DNA from: Streptomyces roseus
GTDB taxonomy: Bacteria; Actinomycetota; Actinomycetes; Streptomycetales; Streptomycetaceae
NCBI RefSeq assembly: GCF_001044425.1
Contig: NZ_LFML01000032.1
Coordinates: forward strand, 100,253 to 164,252
DNA length: 64,000 nucleotides
Reading direction: 5' to 3'
Below the pieces are notes generated by a model. It did no database searches, was not told the origin of the DNA, and was given only the letters and a program-made list of their open reading frames with translations. Positions 24,309 through 31,677 of the stretch are shown here, piece after piece (positions within the stretch are counted from its first letter, which is position 1; every line of letters starts with the position of its first letter). Both the position numbers and the translations under genes were made by a program.

Positions 24309-24350
24309 ACACATGTGAACCACCCCCCGCCCTGCCAAGGGAGTCCCCCC

Positions 24351-25787
24351 ATGCCCATCGAACAGCGCGGAGTCGACACCATCCCCGAGGAGGAGCGGAC
24401 GAGCGGTCCCCGTGACCTGATCTCGATCCTGCTCGGCTCCAATCTCTGCCTCGGCGTGATCGTGTTCGGCTGGCTGCCCCCGTCCTTCGGACTGGGCCTG
24501 TGGCCCTCGGTCACCGCCATCGTGACCGGCACGCTCGTCGGCATCGCCTTCACCGCGCCGCTGGCGCTGGTGTCCCTGCGCACGGCGACCAACCTCTCCA
24601 CCTCCAGCGGCGCCCAGTTCGGCGTCCGGGGCAGGCTCGTCGGCTCGGTGGTCGGCCTGCTGCTCGCCCTCGGCTACACCGCCCTCACCCTGTGGATCGG
24701 CGGCGACGTCATGGCCGGCGTCCTGTCCCGGCTCACCGGACTGCCCGACACCGGCGTGACGCGCGCCGCGATGTACGGGGTGCTGGCCGCCTGTACCGTC
24801 GTCGGGGCCGTCTTCGGCTACCGGCTGCTGCTGCGCATGAGCAAGGTGCTCTCCATCGGCATGGTGGTCCTGCTCGCCGTCGGCCTCATCGCGTACGCCC
24901 CGGACTTCACCACCGCCGCCCCGCCGCAGACCTCGTACCTGCTCGGGTCCTTCTGGCCGACCTGGCTGCTCGCCGCCGTCGCCGCCGGGCTCAGCGGTCC
25001 CGTCGCCTTCATCACCCTGCTCGGCGACTACACCCGGTACATCTCCCCCCGCAAGCACGGCTCCCGCAAGGTGTTCTGGTCCACGGCCCTCGGTCTGCTG
25101 ATCGGCCTGCTGATCCCGCAGCTGTTCGGCACCTACACCGCGCTCGCCGCGGGGGCCGGCGCCGATTACGCCGGGCCCCTCGTCGAGGCCGCGCCGTTCT
25201 GGTACCTGCTCCCGCTGCTCTCCGCCGCCGCGGCCGGCTCGGTGGGCAACGCCGGGCTGATGCTCTACTCCATGGGCCTCGACCTCGACGCCATCGTGCC
25301 CAGGGCCACCCGCGCCAAGGCCACGCTGGTCGCGGCCGCCGTCGCCACCGCCTTCGTCTTCATCGGCTCCTTCGAGTGGGACGTGCAGTCCGCGATGACC
25401 TCGTTCGTCCTGCTGCTGACGGCCATCGGCACCCCCTGGGCCGTGATCACGCTGATCGGCCACGTCCGCTGCCGCGGGCAGTACGACGCCGACGCGCTCC
25501 AGGTCTTCAACCGCCGCTCGGTGGGCGGGATCTACTGGTACCGCGCCGGATGGAACGTGGCCGCGACCGCCTCCTGGGCCGTGGGCGCCGCCGTCGGCCT
25601 GCTCGCGGTGACCACCCCCTTCTACGAGGGCCCGCTGCTCGCCCTGACCGGCGGCGTGGACTGCTCCTTCGTCCTCTCCGGCCTGGCCGGCGGCCTCGTC
25701 TACACGGCCCTGACGTACCGGACCGCGTCGGCCGGCGCGGCGACGCCGGCCGACGCGGCGGGCAAGGTGGCGGTCGCCGCCGAGTGA
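24351..25787 (+). CDS. NCS1-family purine/cytosine-type permease
   Basis: A 478-residue integral membrane protein of the nucleobase:cation symporter-1 family with about 12 membrane segments. The family look is clear in DLISILLGSNLCLGVIVFGW at the start, SSGAQFGVRGR in the first loop, and LLGDYTRYISPRK in the middle (the conserved D-Y-x-R-Y signature). ATG at 24351 was chosen because AGGGAG lies 7 bases upstream. NCS1 carriers import nucleobases, hydantoins, allantoin, thiamine-like compounds or urea-like solutes; divergence from the urease-like/agmatine deiminase operon and the shared promoter region suggest it imports that pathway's nitrogen substrate. Confidence 0.88.
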   Translation: MPIEQRGVDTIPEEERTSGPRDLISILLGSNLCLGVIVFGWLPPSFGLGLWPSVTAIVTGTLVGIAFTAPLALVSLRTATNLSTSSGAQFGVRGRLVGSVVGLLLALGYTALTLWIGGDVMAGVLSRLTGLPDTGVTRAAMYGVLAACTVVGAVFGYRLLLRMSKVLSIGMVVLLAVGLIAYAPDFTTAAPPQTSYLLGSFWPTWLLAAVAAGLSGPVAFITLLGDYTRYISPRKHGSRKVFWSTALGLLIGLLIPQLFGTYTALAAGAGADYAGPLVEAAPFWYLLPLLSAAAAGSVGNAGLMLYSMGLDLDAIVPRATRAKATLVAAAVATAFVFIGSFEWDVQSAMTSFVLLLTAIGTPWAVITLIGHVRCRGQYDADALQVFNRRSVGGIYWYRAGWNVAATASWAVGAAVGLLAVTTPFYEGPLLALTGGVDCSFVLSGLAGGLVYTALTYRTASAGAATPADAAGKVAVAAE

Positions 25788-25866
25788 CGGCGGGCGCCGG
25801 GACCGGTGCACGGCGCGGGCCCCGGGGGAACTCCCCCGGGGCCCGCGCGGCCGCCGCCGCCGCGCG

Positions 25867-26301
25867 CTAGCGGCAGTTGTTCGCGGTGGTCGCCTGGGCG
25901 GCCGCGGTGTCCAGCGCCTGGATCTGCGGCTGGAGCTGGGTGATCGCGTCCTTCCCCGTGGTGTCGCCCGGCAGGTTCTCGTAGGCCTTCTTGAGGTCCT
26001 CCGCGGCCGTCGTCACGGCCTCCTTCTCGGCCGACTTCAGGGCCGAGCTGCTCTCCTTGACCTTTTTCCAGTCGTTCTGGACTGCGTCGTACGCCGACTT
26101 CAGCTGGTCCTTGGTGGCCGTGGCCGGGTTCAGCGCCTTGAGCGCGGCATTGTCCGACTTCAGCTGGACCAGGTTGGTGCACAGCGCCGCGCTGGCCGAC
26201 GAGGCTGCCTCCTGCGGCGTTGTGTCGTCACTGCTGGAGCATGCCGAGGCGCCGAGGACCACGGCCGCGCACAGCAGGCTGGAGGCAACGAACCGCTTCA
26301 T
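25867..26301 (-). CDS. Small secreted lipoprotein
   Basis: A 144-residue lipoprotein: signal peptide MKRFVASSLLCAAVVLGASAC with lipobox LGASAC, so Cys-21 becomes the lipidated N-terminus. The mature part is an Ala/Lys/Asp-rich helical protein (LVQLKSDNAALKALN, AYDAVQNDWKKVKESSS, EAVTTAAEDLKKAYENLPG), ending with a Cys. No enzymatic motif is visible. ATG at 26299-26301 has GGAAGG 9 bases upstream. It stands alone between two other units; the 340 bases upstream contain no other gene. Function unknown. Confidence 0.82.
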   Translation of the reverse strand: MKRFVASSLLCAAVVLGASACSSSDDTTPQEAASSASAALCTNLVQLKSDNAALKALNPATATKDQLKSAYDAVQNDWKKVKESSSALKSAEKEAVTTAAEDLKKAYENLPGDTTGKDAITQLQPQIQALDTAAAQATTANNCR

Positions 26302-26630
26302 GGGAATCCGCCTTCCCGCCGGCCGTGGCGGCCGGCGCACGAGAGGTTCACGCCGCTGGGGCGCGATGTGCCGCCCGGAGCCGCTGTCCGGCGCCGCGAG
26401 GGCGGGCGCGATCAACGTCGCACGCCCGTACCTCCGCCGCATCTCCAGGCGGACCGGGTCCGGGCGGCCCGACGCGGCGCCGGACGGAGCCGGAAGGGCC
26501 CGCGGACACGGGCGCCGGCGGGCACCGCGCCCCGGGCGCGCTGCGGTGCGCGGCGGCGTCGGCGTACCGCCAAGGGGTGCTCCGGACGGGTGAGACGACC
26601 ACCCGCGCCGGCCGGGCCCCGGGGCACGTG
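26302..26630. other. Intergenic stretch without recognised gene
   Basis: About 330 very GC-rich bases between the lipoprotein start and the ilvE terminator. Open frames cross it on both strands but none has a start with a ribosome site or any family motif. It should contain the lipoprotein promoter; I see no convincing -10/-35 pair. Confidence 0.4.
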
Positions 26631-26662
26631 AAGAGGTCCCGGCCTGCCGGCCGGGACCTCTT
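26631..26662. terminator. Terminator downstream of ilvE
   Basis: A perfect 14-bp stem (AAGAGGTCCCGGCC at 26631-26644 and its partner at 26649-26662) with a four-base loop, TGCC, lies 20 bases past the ilvE stop. The A-rich and T-rich ends make it usable on both strands. Confidence 0.88.
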
Positions 26663-26682
26663 TTCTCCGTGCGCGCCGGTGA

Positions 26683-27768
26683 CTAGCCGAGCGGGTGCAT
26701 CCAGCCGTGGGTGTCGGCGGTGCGGCCGGTCTGAAGCTCCAGCAGCGCCTTGCGGAGCTTCATGGTGACCTCGCCGGGCTCGCCGGTGCCCTGGGTCCAG
26801 TTGGCGCGCTCGGACTTGACCGAGCCGACCGGGGTGATGACGGCGGCGGTGCCGCAGGCGAACACCTCCGTCAGGGTGCCGTTCTCGTTGTCGCGCTTCC
26901 AGTCCTCGGTGGAGATGCGTCCCTCCTCGGCGGTGTAGCCGAGGTCGCGGGCGATGGTGAGGAGGGAGTCGCGGGTGATGCCCGGCAGGAGCGAGCCGGT
27001 CAGTTCCGGGGTGACGATGCGGTCGCCGTACACGAAGTACAGGTTCATGCCCCCCATCTCCTCGATCCAGCGGTGCTCGACGGCGTCGAGCCAGACCACC
27101 TGGTCGCAGCCGTGCTCGGCGGCCTGGGCCTGGGCCACGAGCGAGGCCGCGTAGTTGCCGCCGGTCTTGGCCGCCCCCGTACCGCCCTTGACGGCGCGGA
27201 CGTACTCCTCGGAGAGCCAGACGGAGACCGGCTTGACGCCGCCGGGGAAGTACGCGCCGGCGGGCGAGGCGATGACCATGAAGAGGAACTCGTTGGCCGG
27301 GCGCACGCCGAGGCCGACCTCGGACGCGAACATGAACGGCCGCAGGTACAGGGAGGCCTCGCCGGACTCCGGCACCCAGGCCCGGTCCTGCTTGATGAGC
27401 GCGTCGCAGGCCTCGATGAAGAGGTCGGCGGGCAGCTCGGGCATCGCCATGCGGCGGGCGGAGGCCTGGAAGCGCTCGGCGTTGGCCCGCGGGCGGAACG
27501 TGGCGACCGTGCCGTCGGGCTGCTTGTAGGCCTTGAGGCCCTCGAAGATCGTCTGCGCGTAGTGCAGGGTCATGTTCGCCGGGTCGATCGACAGCGGCGC
27601 GTACGGGACCAGCTCTGCGTCGTGCCAGCCGCGACCCTCGGTCCACTTGATCGTCACCATGTGGTCGGTGAAGTGGCGGCCGAAGCCGGGGCTGGCCAGG
27701 ATCGCCTCGCGCTCCGCATCGGACAGCGGGTTCGAGGAGGGCTTGAGCTCGATCGTGGGCGTCGTCAT
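26683..27768 (-). CDS. ilvE: Branched-chain amino acid aminotransferase
   Basis: A 361-residue fold-type IV PLP enzyme that transfers amino groups between glutamate and the 2-oxo acids of leucine, isoleucine and valine. Visible: [19 protein letters not shown] near the N-terminus, [17 protein letters not shown], the lysine region [17 protein letters not shown] containing the PLP-binding Lys, and the C-terminal [20 protein letters not shown] at 27768 ([12 protein letters not shown]) has AAGGA 9 bases upstream. It is transcribed alone, between its own terminator and the leuB terminator; a partial palindrome surrounds a GATAAT -10 in its promoter. Confidence 0.96.
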   Translation of the reverse strand: MTTPTIELKPSSNPLSDAEREAILASPGFGRHFTDHMVTIKWTEGRGWHDAELVPYAPLSIDPANMTLHYAQTIFEGLKAYKQPDGTVATFRPRANAERFQASARRMAMPELPADLFIEACDALIKQDRAWVPESGEASLYLRPFMFASEVGLGVRPANEFLFMVIASPAGAYFPGGVKPVSVWLSEEYVRAVKGGTGAAKTGGNYAASLVAQAQAAEHGCDQVVWLDAVEHRWIEEMGGMNLYFVYGDRIVTPELTGSLLPGITRDSLLTIARDLGYTAEEGRISTEDWKRDNENGTLTEVFACGTAAVITPVGSVKSERANWTQGTGEPGEVTMKLRKALLELQTGRTADTHGWMHPLG

Positions 27769-27852
27769 GAGTGCTTGTCCTTCACCGGTTTTGTAGGGCG
27801 GACCGCGCTCACGGCGTACCAGGACGTCCGAGCTTTCCCGCATTCCGCGGTC

Positions 27853-27875
27853 TCGCGTTCGATTATCGCTCGCGA
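27853..27875 (-). promoter_or_regulatory. ilvE promoter palindrome
   Basis: On the minus strand GATAAT (27868 to 27863) is a good -10 hexamer. It is centred in a 23-base imperfect palindrome with arms TCGCG (27853-27857) and CGCGA (27871-27875) and an inner CGAT-T-ATCG; 9 of 11 pairs match. A factor bound there would block the promoter directly. Confidence 0.45.
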
Positions 27876-27952
27876 GGTGCCTGCGGAGAAGCGGGGTGAA
27901 GCGGAGTGAATGCGGCCCAGGGGAGATGGTGGCACCCGGGGCCGCACAGGAA

Positions 27953-27990
27953 AAGCCGCCGGGTGCGTCGTGCGCGCGACCCGGCGGCTT
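27953..27990 (-). terminator. Terminator downstream of leuB
   Basis: A perfect 12-bp stem (AAGCCGCCGGGT at 27953-27964, partner at 27979-27990) with a 14-base loop lies 21 bases after the leuB stop and is followed on the minus strand by TTTTCC. Confidence 0.85.
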
Positions 27991-28011
27991 CCTGGAGGTG
28001 GAGCTGCCGGG

Positions 28012-29052
28012 TCAGCCGGCTACTCGGGCGGCGAGCGCGTCGCCGATCTGCTCGGTACTGCGGAAGGTCCCGTCGCGCTCCGCGAGGTCGGCGCTGACCG
28101 CGTCCTCGATGCGGGCGGCCTGGTCCTCGAAGCCGAGGTGGCGCAGCAGGAGGGCGACGGAGAGGATCGTCGCGGTCGGGTCGGCCTTGCCGGTGCCGGC
28201 GATGTCCGGGGCCGAGCCGTGGACGGGCTCGAACATGGACGGGAAGGCGCCGGTCGGGTTGATGTTCCCGGAGGCGGCGAGGCCGATCCCGCCGGTCACG
28301 GCCGCGGCCAGGTCGGTGAGGATGTCGCCGAAGAGGTTGTCCGTGACGATGACGTCGAAGCGCTCGGGCTGGGTGACGAAGAAGATCGTCGCGGCGTCGA
28401 CGTGCAGGTAGTCGGTGGTGACCTCGGGGTACTCCTGGCCGACCTTGTCGAAGATGTTCTTCCACATGTGGCCGGCGTACACGAGGACGTTGTTCTTGTG
28501 GACCAGCGTCAGCTTCTTGCGGGGGCGGGAGTCGGCCCGCTCGTACGCGTCGCGGACGACGCGCTCCACGCCGTACGCCGTGTTGATGCTGACCTCGGTG
28601 GCCACCTCGGCGGGCGTACCGGTGCGCAGGCTGCCGCCGTTGCCGGTGTACGGGCCCTCGGTTCCCTCGCGGACCACGACGAAGTCGATCTCCGGACGGC
28701 CGGCCAGCGGGCTGGCCGTGTTCGGGAAGAGCTTCGACGGACGAAGGTTGATGAAGTGGTCGAAGGCGAAGCGGAGCTTCAGCAGCAGGCCGCGCTCCAG
28801 CACGCCGGACGGGACCGACGGGTCGCCGATGGCGCCCAGCAGGATCGCGTCGTGGTGCTTGAGGGATTCGAGCTCCGCGTCCGGGAGGGTCTCACCGGTG
28901 CGGTGCCAGCGCTGCGCGCCGAGGTCGTACTCCTTGGTCTCCAGCTTCACATCCTGGGGCAGGACCGCGGTAAGGACCTTGAGGCCCTGAGCCACGACTT
29001 CCTGGCCGATGCCATCACCGGGGATCACTGCGAGATTGATGCTGGTCGACAT
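28012..29052 (-). CDS. leuB: 3-isopropylmalate dehydrogenase
   Basis: A 346-residue NAD-dependent beta-decarboxylating dehydrogenase of leucine synthesis (and of citramalate-derived 3-methylmalate in the CimA route). It starts [20 protein letters not shown], and has the substrate block [34 protein letters not shown], the metal-binding [24 protein letters not shown] and NAD-binding [22 protein letters not shown]. Length is typical of the short actinobacterial form. ATG at 29052 has GGGAG 12 bases upstream. A 15-base palindrome lies about 40 bases before the start. Confidence 0.96.
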   Translation of the reverse strand: MSTSINLAVIPGDGIGQEVVAQGLKVLTAVLPQDVKLETKEYDLGAQRWHRTGETLPDAELESLKHHDAILLGAIGDPSVPSGVLERGLLLKLRFAFDHFINLRPSKLFPNTASPLAGRPEIDFVVVREGTEGPYTGNGGSLRTGTPAEVATEVSINTAYGVERVVRDAYERADSRPRKKLTLVHKNNVLVYAGHMWKNIFDKVGQEYPEVTTDYLHVDAATIFFVTQPERFDVIVTDNLFGDILTDLAAAVTGGIGLAASGNINPTGAFPSMFEPVHGSAPDIAGTGKADPTATILSVALLLRHLGFEDQAARIEDAVSADLAERDGTFRSTEQIGDALAARVAG

Positions 29053-29093
29053 GGTGGAACCGTACTCCCGGTCCCAGCCCTCGGTCATGCTGC

Positions 29094-29108
29094 GTCCACC
29101 ATGTGGAC
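29094..29108. promoter_or_regulatory. Palindrome upstream of leuB
   Basis: GTCCAC-CAT-GTGGAC (29094-29108) is a perfect 6-bp inverted repeat around three bases, in the 92-base gap before leuB. A TATTGG-like -10 lies next to it on the minus strand. It is a candidate operator for leucine-responsive control. Confidence 0.4.
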
Positions 29109-29144
29109 CAATACGGCCGAGGGCCGGCGGGCTCGGCGGGGTGC

Positions 29145-29273
29145 TCAGTGGCCGGTCGAGCCGCCGTTGTCCCGGCGGTCGAGGGCGCGCTGGAGGGCGG
29201 CAGCGGCGTTCTTGCGGTCGGCGTCGGCGGAGGAGGAGTGGCGGACGCGGCGGGCTGCGGTGGATGCGGTCAT
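29145..29273 (-). CDS. Small 42-residue protein upstream of leuB
   Basis: I recognise no family. The 42 residues run [20 protein letters not shown] to NGGSTGH, basic and Ala-rich, including [19 protein letters not shown], which is likely helical. The ATG at 29273 has a near-perfect ribosome site, AAGGAG, 9 bases upstream, which makes translation credible despite the size. It lies 92 bases upstream of leuB on the same strand. It might be a leader-type ORF or an independent small protein. Confidence 0.6.
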   Translation of the reverse strand: MTASTAARRVRHSSSADADRKNAAAALQRALDRRDNGGSTGH

Positions 29274-29534
29274 GGTGATCGACTCCTTGAGATCACGGCG
29301 TGGCGGGGCCACGGATGAGGGGTTCCTTCAAGGCGCCGGAAGAGGCGGGGAGCGGTGCGCGGCAGGGGTTGCCTGCCCGAGGGCGCGCGCTCTCGACCGC
29401 CATTCGCCGGATCGGCGAGACGTTCGGCTCCTACAAAGCTAGGGCAGCTCCCGTTGTATGTCTCCGCAATTAGTCGGGCTTCCTACTATCTGAGACGGAC
29501 GAGCCCTCGAAAGGCCCCTGCGCAGGGCTCCGAT

Positions 29535-30452
29535 TCAGGCCGTCTCGGAGCGAAGTTCCCTGATCAGGGCCCGTACAGCGAGAGTCGACGCGGATTCCGG
29601 CGTGGTGACGTATCCCACGCGTCTCACGGGCCCCGAAGGACCCAGTCCGGTGACGTCGACGGCGTCCGTGGCCTCGCGCAGCGACAGCTCGGGCAGGATC
29701 GCCATGCCCAGCCCGCGCCCGACCATGGTCAGCACCATCGCGTCGTCCTCCGCCTTGACGGTGGCGCGCGGGATCCAGTCCTGCGCCCGCCACCAGTCGC
29801 GGGTGTACGAGCCGCAGTTCTCGTCCCAGTCCAGCAGGGGCAGCGTCCTCGGGTCGGGGTGTCCGGCCGGGTGGACCAGGGCGTACGCCTCCTCCCGGAG
29901 CACCCCGGTCAGCAGCGCCGCCGCACCGGCCCCCGCACCGGCCTCGGCGGCCCCGGTCCCGGTCCCGTTCAGCGTCGCGATGCCGAGGTCGGCGCGGCCC
30001 GCCGCCACCTCCCCCGCGGTGCCGTCCCCCAGCTCGCGCACCACCCGGACCTCGGGGCGGATACCGGGGTGGCGGGCCGTGAGCCGCTCCAGGGCCGGGG
30101 GCAGCAGGTGCAGGGCCGCGCTGCGGAACGCCGCGATGCGCAGCACGCCCCCGACGGCCTGCGAGCCCTCCCGGCCGGCTCCGCGCACCTCCGCGCCGAG
30201 TACCTCGTACAGCCGCAGGATGCGGCGGGCGAGGCCGACGGCCCGCTCCCCCGCCGGGGTGGGCGAGGCTCCGGTGCGCCCGCGTTCGAAGAGGACCGCG
30301 CCGACCTTGCCCTCGCTGCCGCGCACGGAGTGCGAGACGGCCGACTGGGTGAGGCCCAGCCGCACGGCCGCGGCGGAAAAGCCACCGGTCTCGGCGACGG
30401 CGACCAGCACGCGGAGTTCGTGCGGAGCGAGCTCGGCCACGGCGGCCCTCAC
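29535..30452 (-). CDS. LysR family transcriptional regulator
   Basis: A 305-residue LysR-type regulator. The winged helix is at the N-terminus (VLVAVAETGGFSAAAVRLGLTQSAVSHSV, then FERGRTGASPTPAGERA), followed by the effector domain (GVLRIAAFRSAALHLLPPAL, MVLTMVGRGLGMAILPEL). It is divergent from the MDR oxidoreductase gene at 30542 with an 89-base gap holding an inverted repeat, the usual LysR arrangement in which the regulator controls itself and its neighbour. The effector is unknown. Confidence 0.93.
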   Translation of the reverse strand: MRAAVAELAPHELRVLVAVAETGGFSAAAVRLGLTQSAVSHSVRGSEGKVGAVLFERGRTGASPTPAGERAVGLARRILRLYEVLGAEVRGAGREGSQAVGGVLRIAAFRSAALHLLPPALERLTARHPGIRPEVRVVRELGDGTAGEVAAGRADLGIATLNGTGTGAAEAGAGAGAAALLTGVLREEAYALVHPAGHPDPRTLPLLDWDENCGSYTRDWWRAQDWIPRATVKAEDDAMVLTMVGRGLGMAILPELSLREATDAVDVTGLGPSGPVRRVGYVTTPESASTLAVRALIRELRSETA

Positions 30453-30471
30453 CTCGTTCTATGAGCGGTGT

Positions 30472-30494
30472 TCATGGATGTGCGGCTTCCATGA
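30472..30494. promoter_or_regulatory. LysR-type operator between regulator and oxidoreductase
   Basis: TCATGGA (30472-30478) and TCCATGA (30488-30494) form a perfect 7-bp inverted repeat with a 9-base spacer, overlapping direct copies of ATGAGCG at 30461 and 30491. Its position between the divergent starts fits a LysR binding region. The oxidoreductase -10, TAGCGT (30529-30534), lies downstream, 7 bases before its ATG. Confidence 0.5.
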
Positions 30495-30541
30495 GCGCAA
30501 CCCCCTGCCCGGGCCGGTGATTCCTTCCTAGCGTCCTCGCC

Positions 30542-31558
30542 ATGACCACGAACCACACCGCCCACGCCGTCCACCTGATCGCCCGCCCCGCCGGCTTCCC
30601 CGTCGCGGCCGACTTCGCGTACGTCGAGGCCGCCGTCCCCTCCCCCGCCGCGGGGACCGCCCTGGTGCAGAACCTGCTGCTCTCGGTGGATCCGTACCAC
30701 CGAGGGCTGATGGACGGCGGCGAGGGCGGCTTCGCGCTGCACACCCCGCTGGAGGGCCGCGCGGTGGGCCGGGTGCTCGCCTCCCGCGACCCGGGGCTGC
30801 GCGAGGGCGACCTGGTCTTCCACCGCGCGGGCTGGCGCACCCACGCCCTCGTGACGCTCGGCGCGGACGGCACCCGCAAGCTGCGCGGCCACGCGGGCGT
30901 CCCGCTCGAGGCGTACCTGAGCATCCTCGGCGGCACCGGCCTGACCGCGTACGCCGCTCTGACCCGGACCGTGGCACTGCGCGAGGGCGAGGACCTCTTC
31001 GTCTCGGCCGCCGCGGGCGGGGTGGGCACCGCCACCGGGCACATCGCGCGACTGCTGGGCGCCGGCCGGATCATCGGCAGCGCGGGCTCGGCGGCGAAGG
31101 TCAACCACCTCACCGGCGCGCTCGGCTTCGACGCGGCCTTCGACTACCACGACGGCCCGGTCGGCGAGCAGCTGGCGCAGGCCGCGCCCGACGGTATCGA
31201 CGTGTACGTGGACAACGTGGGCGGGGACCACCTGGCGGGCGCGATCGACGTGCTGCGCGAGTACGGGCGGATCGCCTGGGTCGGCGGGATCTCGATGTAC
31301 AACGGGGACCGCTCGCCCGCCGCGCCGCGCAACCTCTTCGAGATCGTCCACAAGTCGTTGCGCCTGGAAGGGGTATTGGTTCGCAATCACACCAATTTGC
31401 AGGACGAGATGGAGGACTTCCTGGTCCCATACCTGCAGAGCGGCCGGATCGGCACGGACACCACCGTTTTCCAGGGAATTGATCACACGGTGGAGGCCTT
31501 CCTGGGCATGCTGCACGGCGACAATCTGGGCAAAACGCTGGTCCGTCTCGCGGACTGA
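30542..31558 (+). CDS. MDR-family NADP-dependent oxidoreductase
   Basis: A 338-residue medium-chain dehydrogenase/reductase of the zinc-independent CurA/PTGR type (alkenal or enone reductases). Features: LSVDPYHRGLMDGGEGG in the catalytic domain, the cofactor motif AAAGGVGTATGHIARLLGAG near 160, and the late block GISMYNGD. There are no zinc ligands. The start has no ribosome site; TAGCGT lies 7 bases before ATG, so it is probably leaderless. It is divergent from the LysR gene, which likely controls it in response to an electrophilic compound. Confidence 0.9.
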   Translation: MTTNHTAHAVHLIARPAGFPVAADFAYVEAAVPSPAAGTALVQNLLLSVDPYHRGLMDGGEGGFALHTPLEGRAVGRVLASRDPGLREGDLVFHRAGWRTHALVTLGADGTRKLRGHAGVPLEAYLSILGGTGLTAYAALTRTVALREGEDLFVSAAAGGVGTATGHIARLLGAGRIIGSAGSAAKVNHLTGALGFDAAFDYHDGPVGEQLAQAAPDGIDVYVDNVGGDHLAGAIDVLREYGRIAWVGGISMYNGDRSPAAPRNLFEIVHKSLRLEGVLVRNHTNLQDEMEDFLVPYLQSGRIGTDTTVFQGIDHTVEAFLGMLHGDNLGKTLVRLAD

Positions 31559-31574
31559 ATCCAGCCAACCGGAT

Positions 31575-31592
31575 GTTCACCGACTTCTTACC
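31575..31592 (+). promoter_or_regulatory. Possible PHO box before the phospholipase gene
   Basis: GTTCACC at 31575-31581 matches the actinobacterial PhoP direct-repeat unit, and TCTTACC, exactly 11 bases further, is a degenerate second unit (4 of 7). PhoP boxes are tandem 11-base units, so this is suggestive for a gene that would release phosphate-containing head groups, but the second unit is weak. Confidence 0.3.
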
Positions 31593-31677
31593 GCACGGAT
31601 GTAGACCTTTGGCCCGGCGCCCGCCACTCTTTCCGTCAATGTGCCAGCGGGGCACTTGAGTTGGAGGCGAGTAGCCA

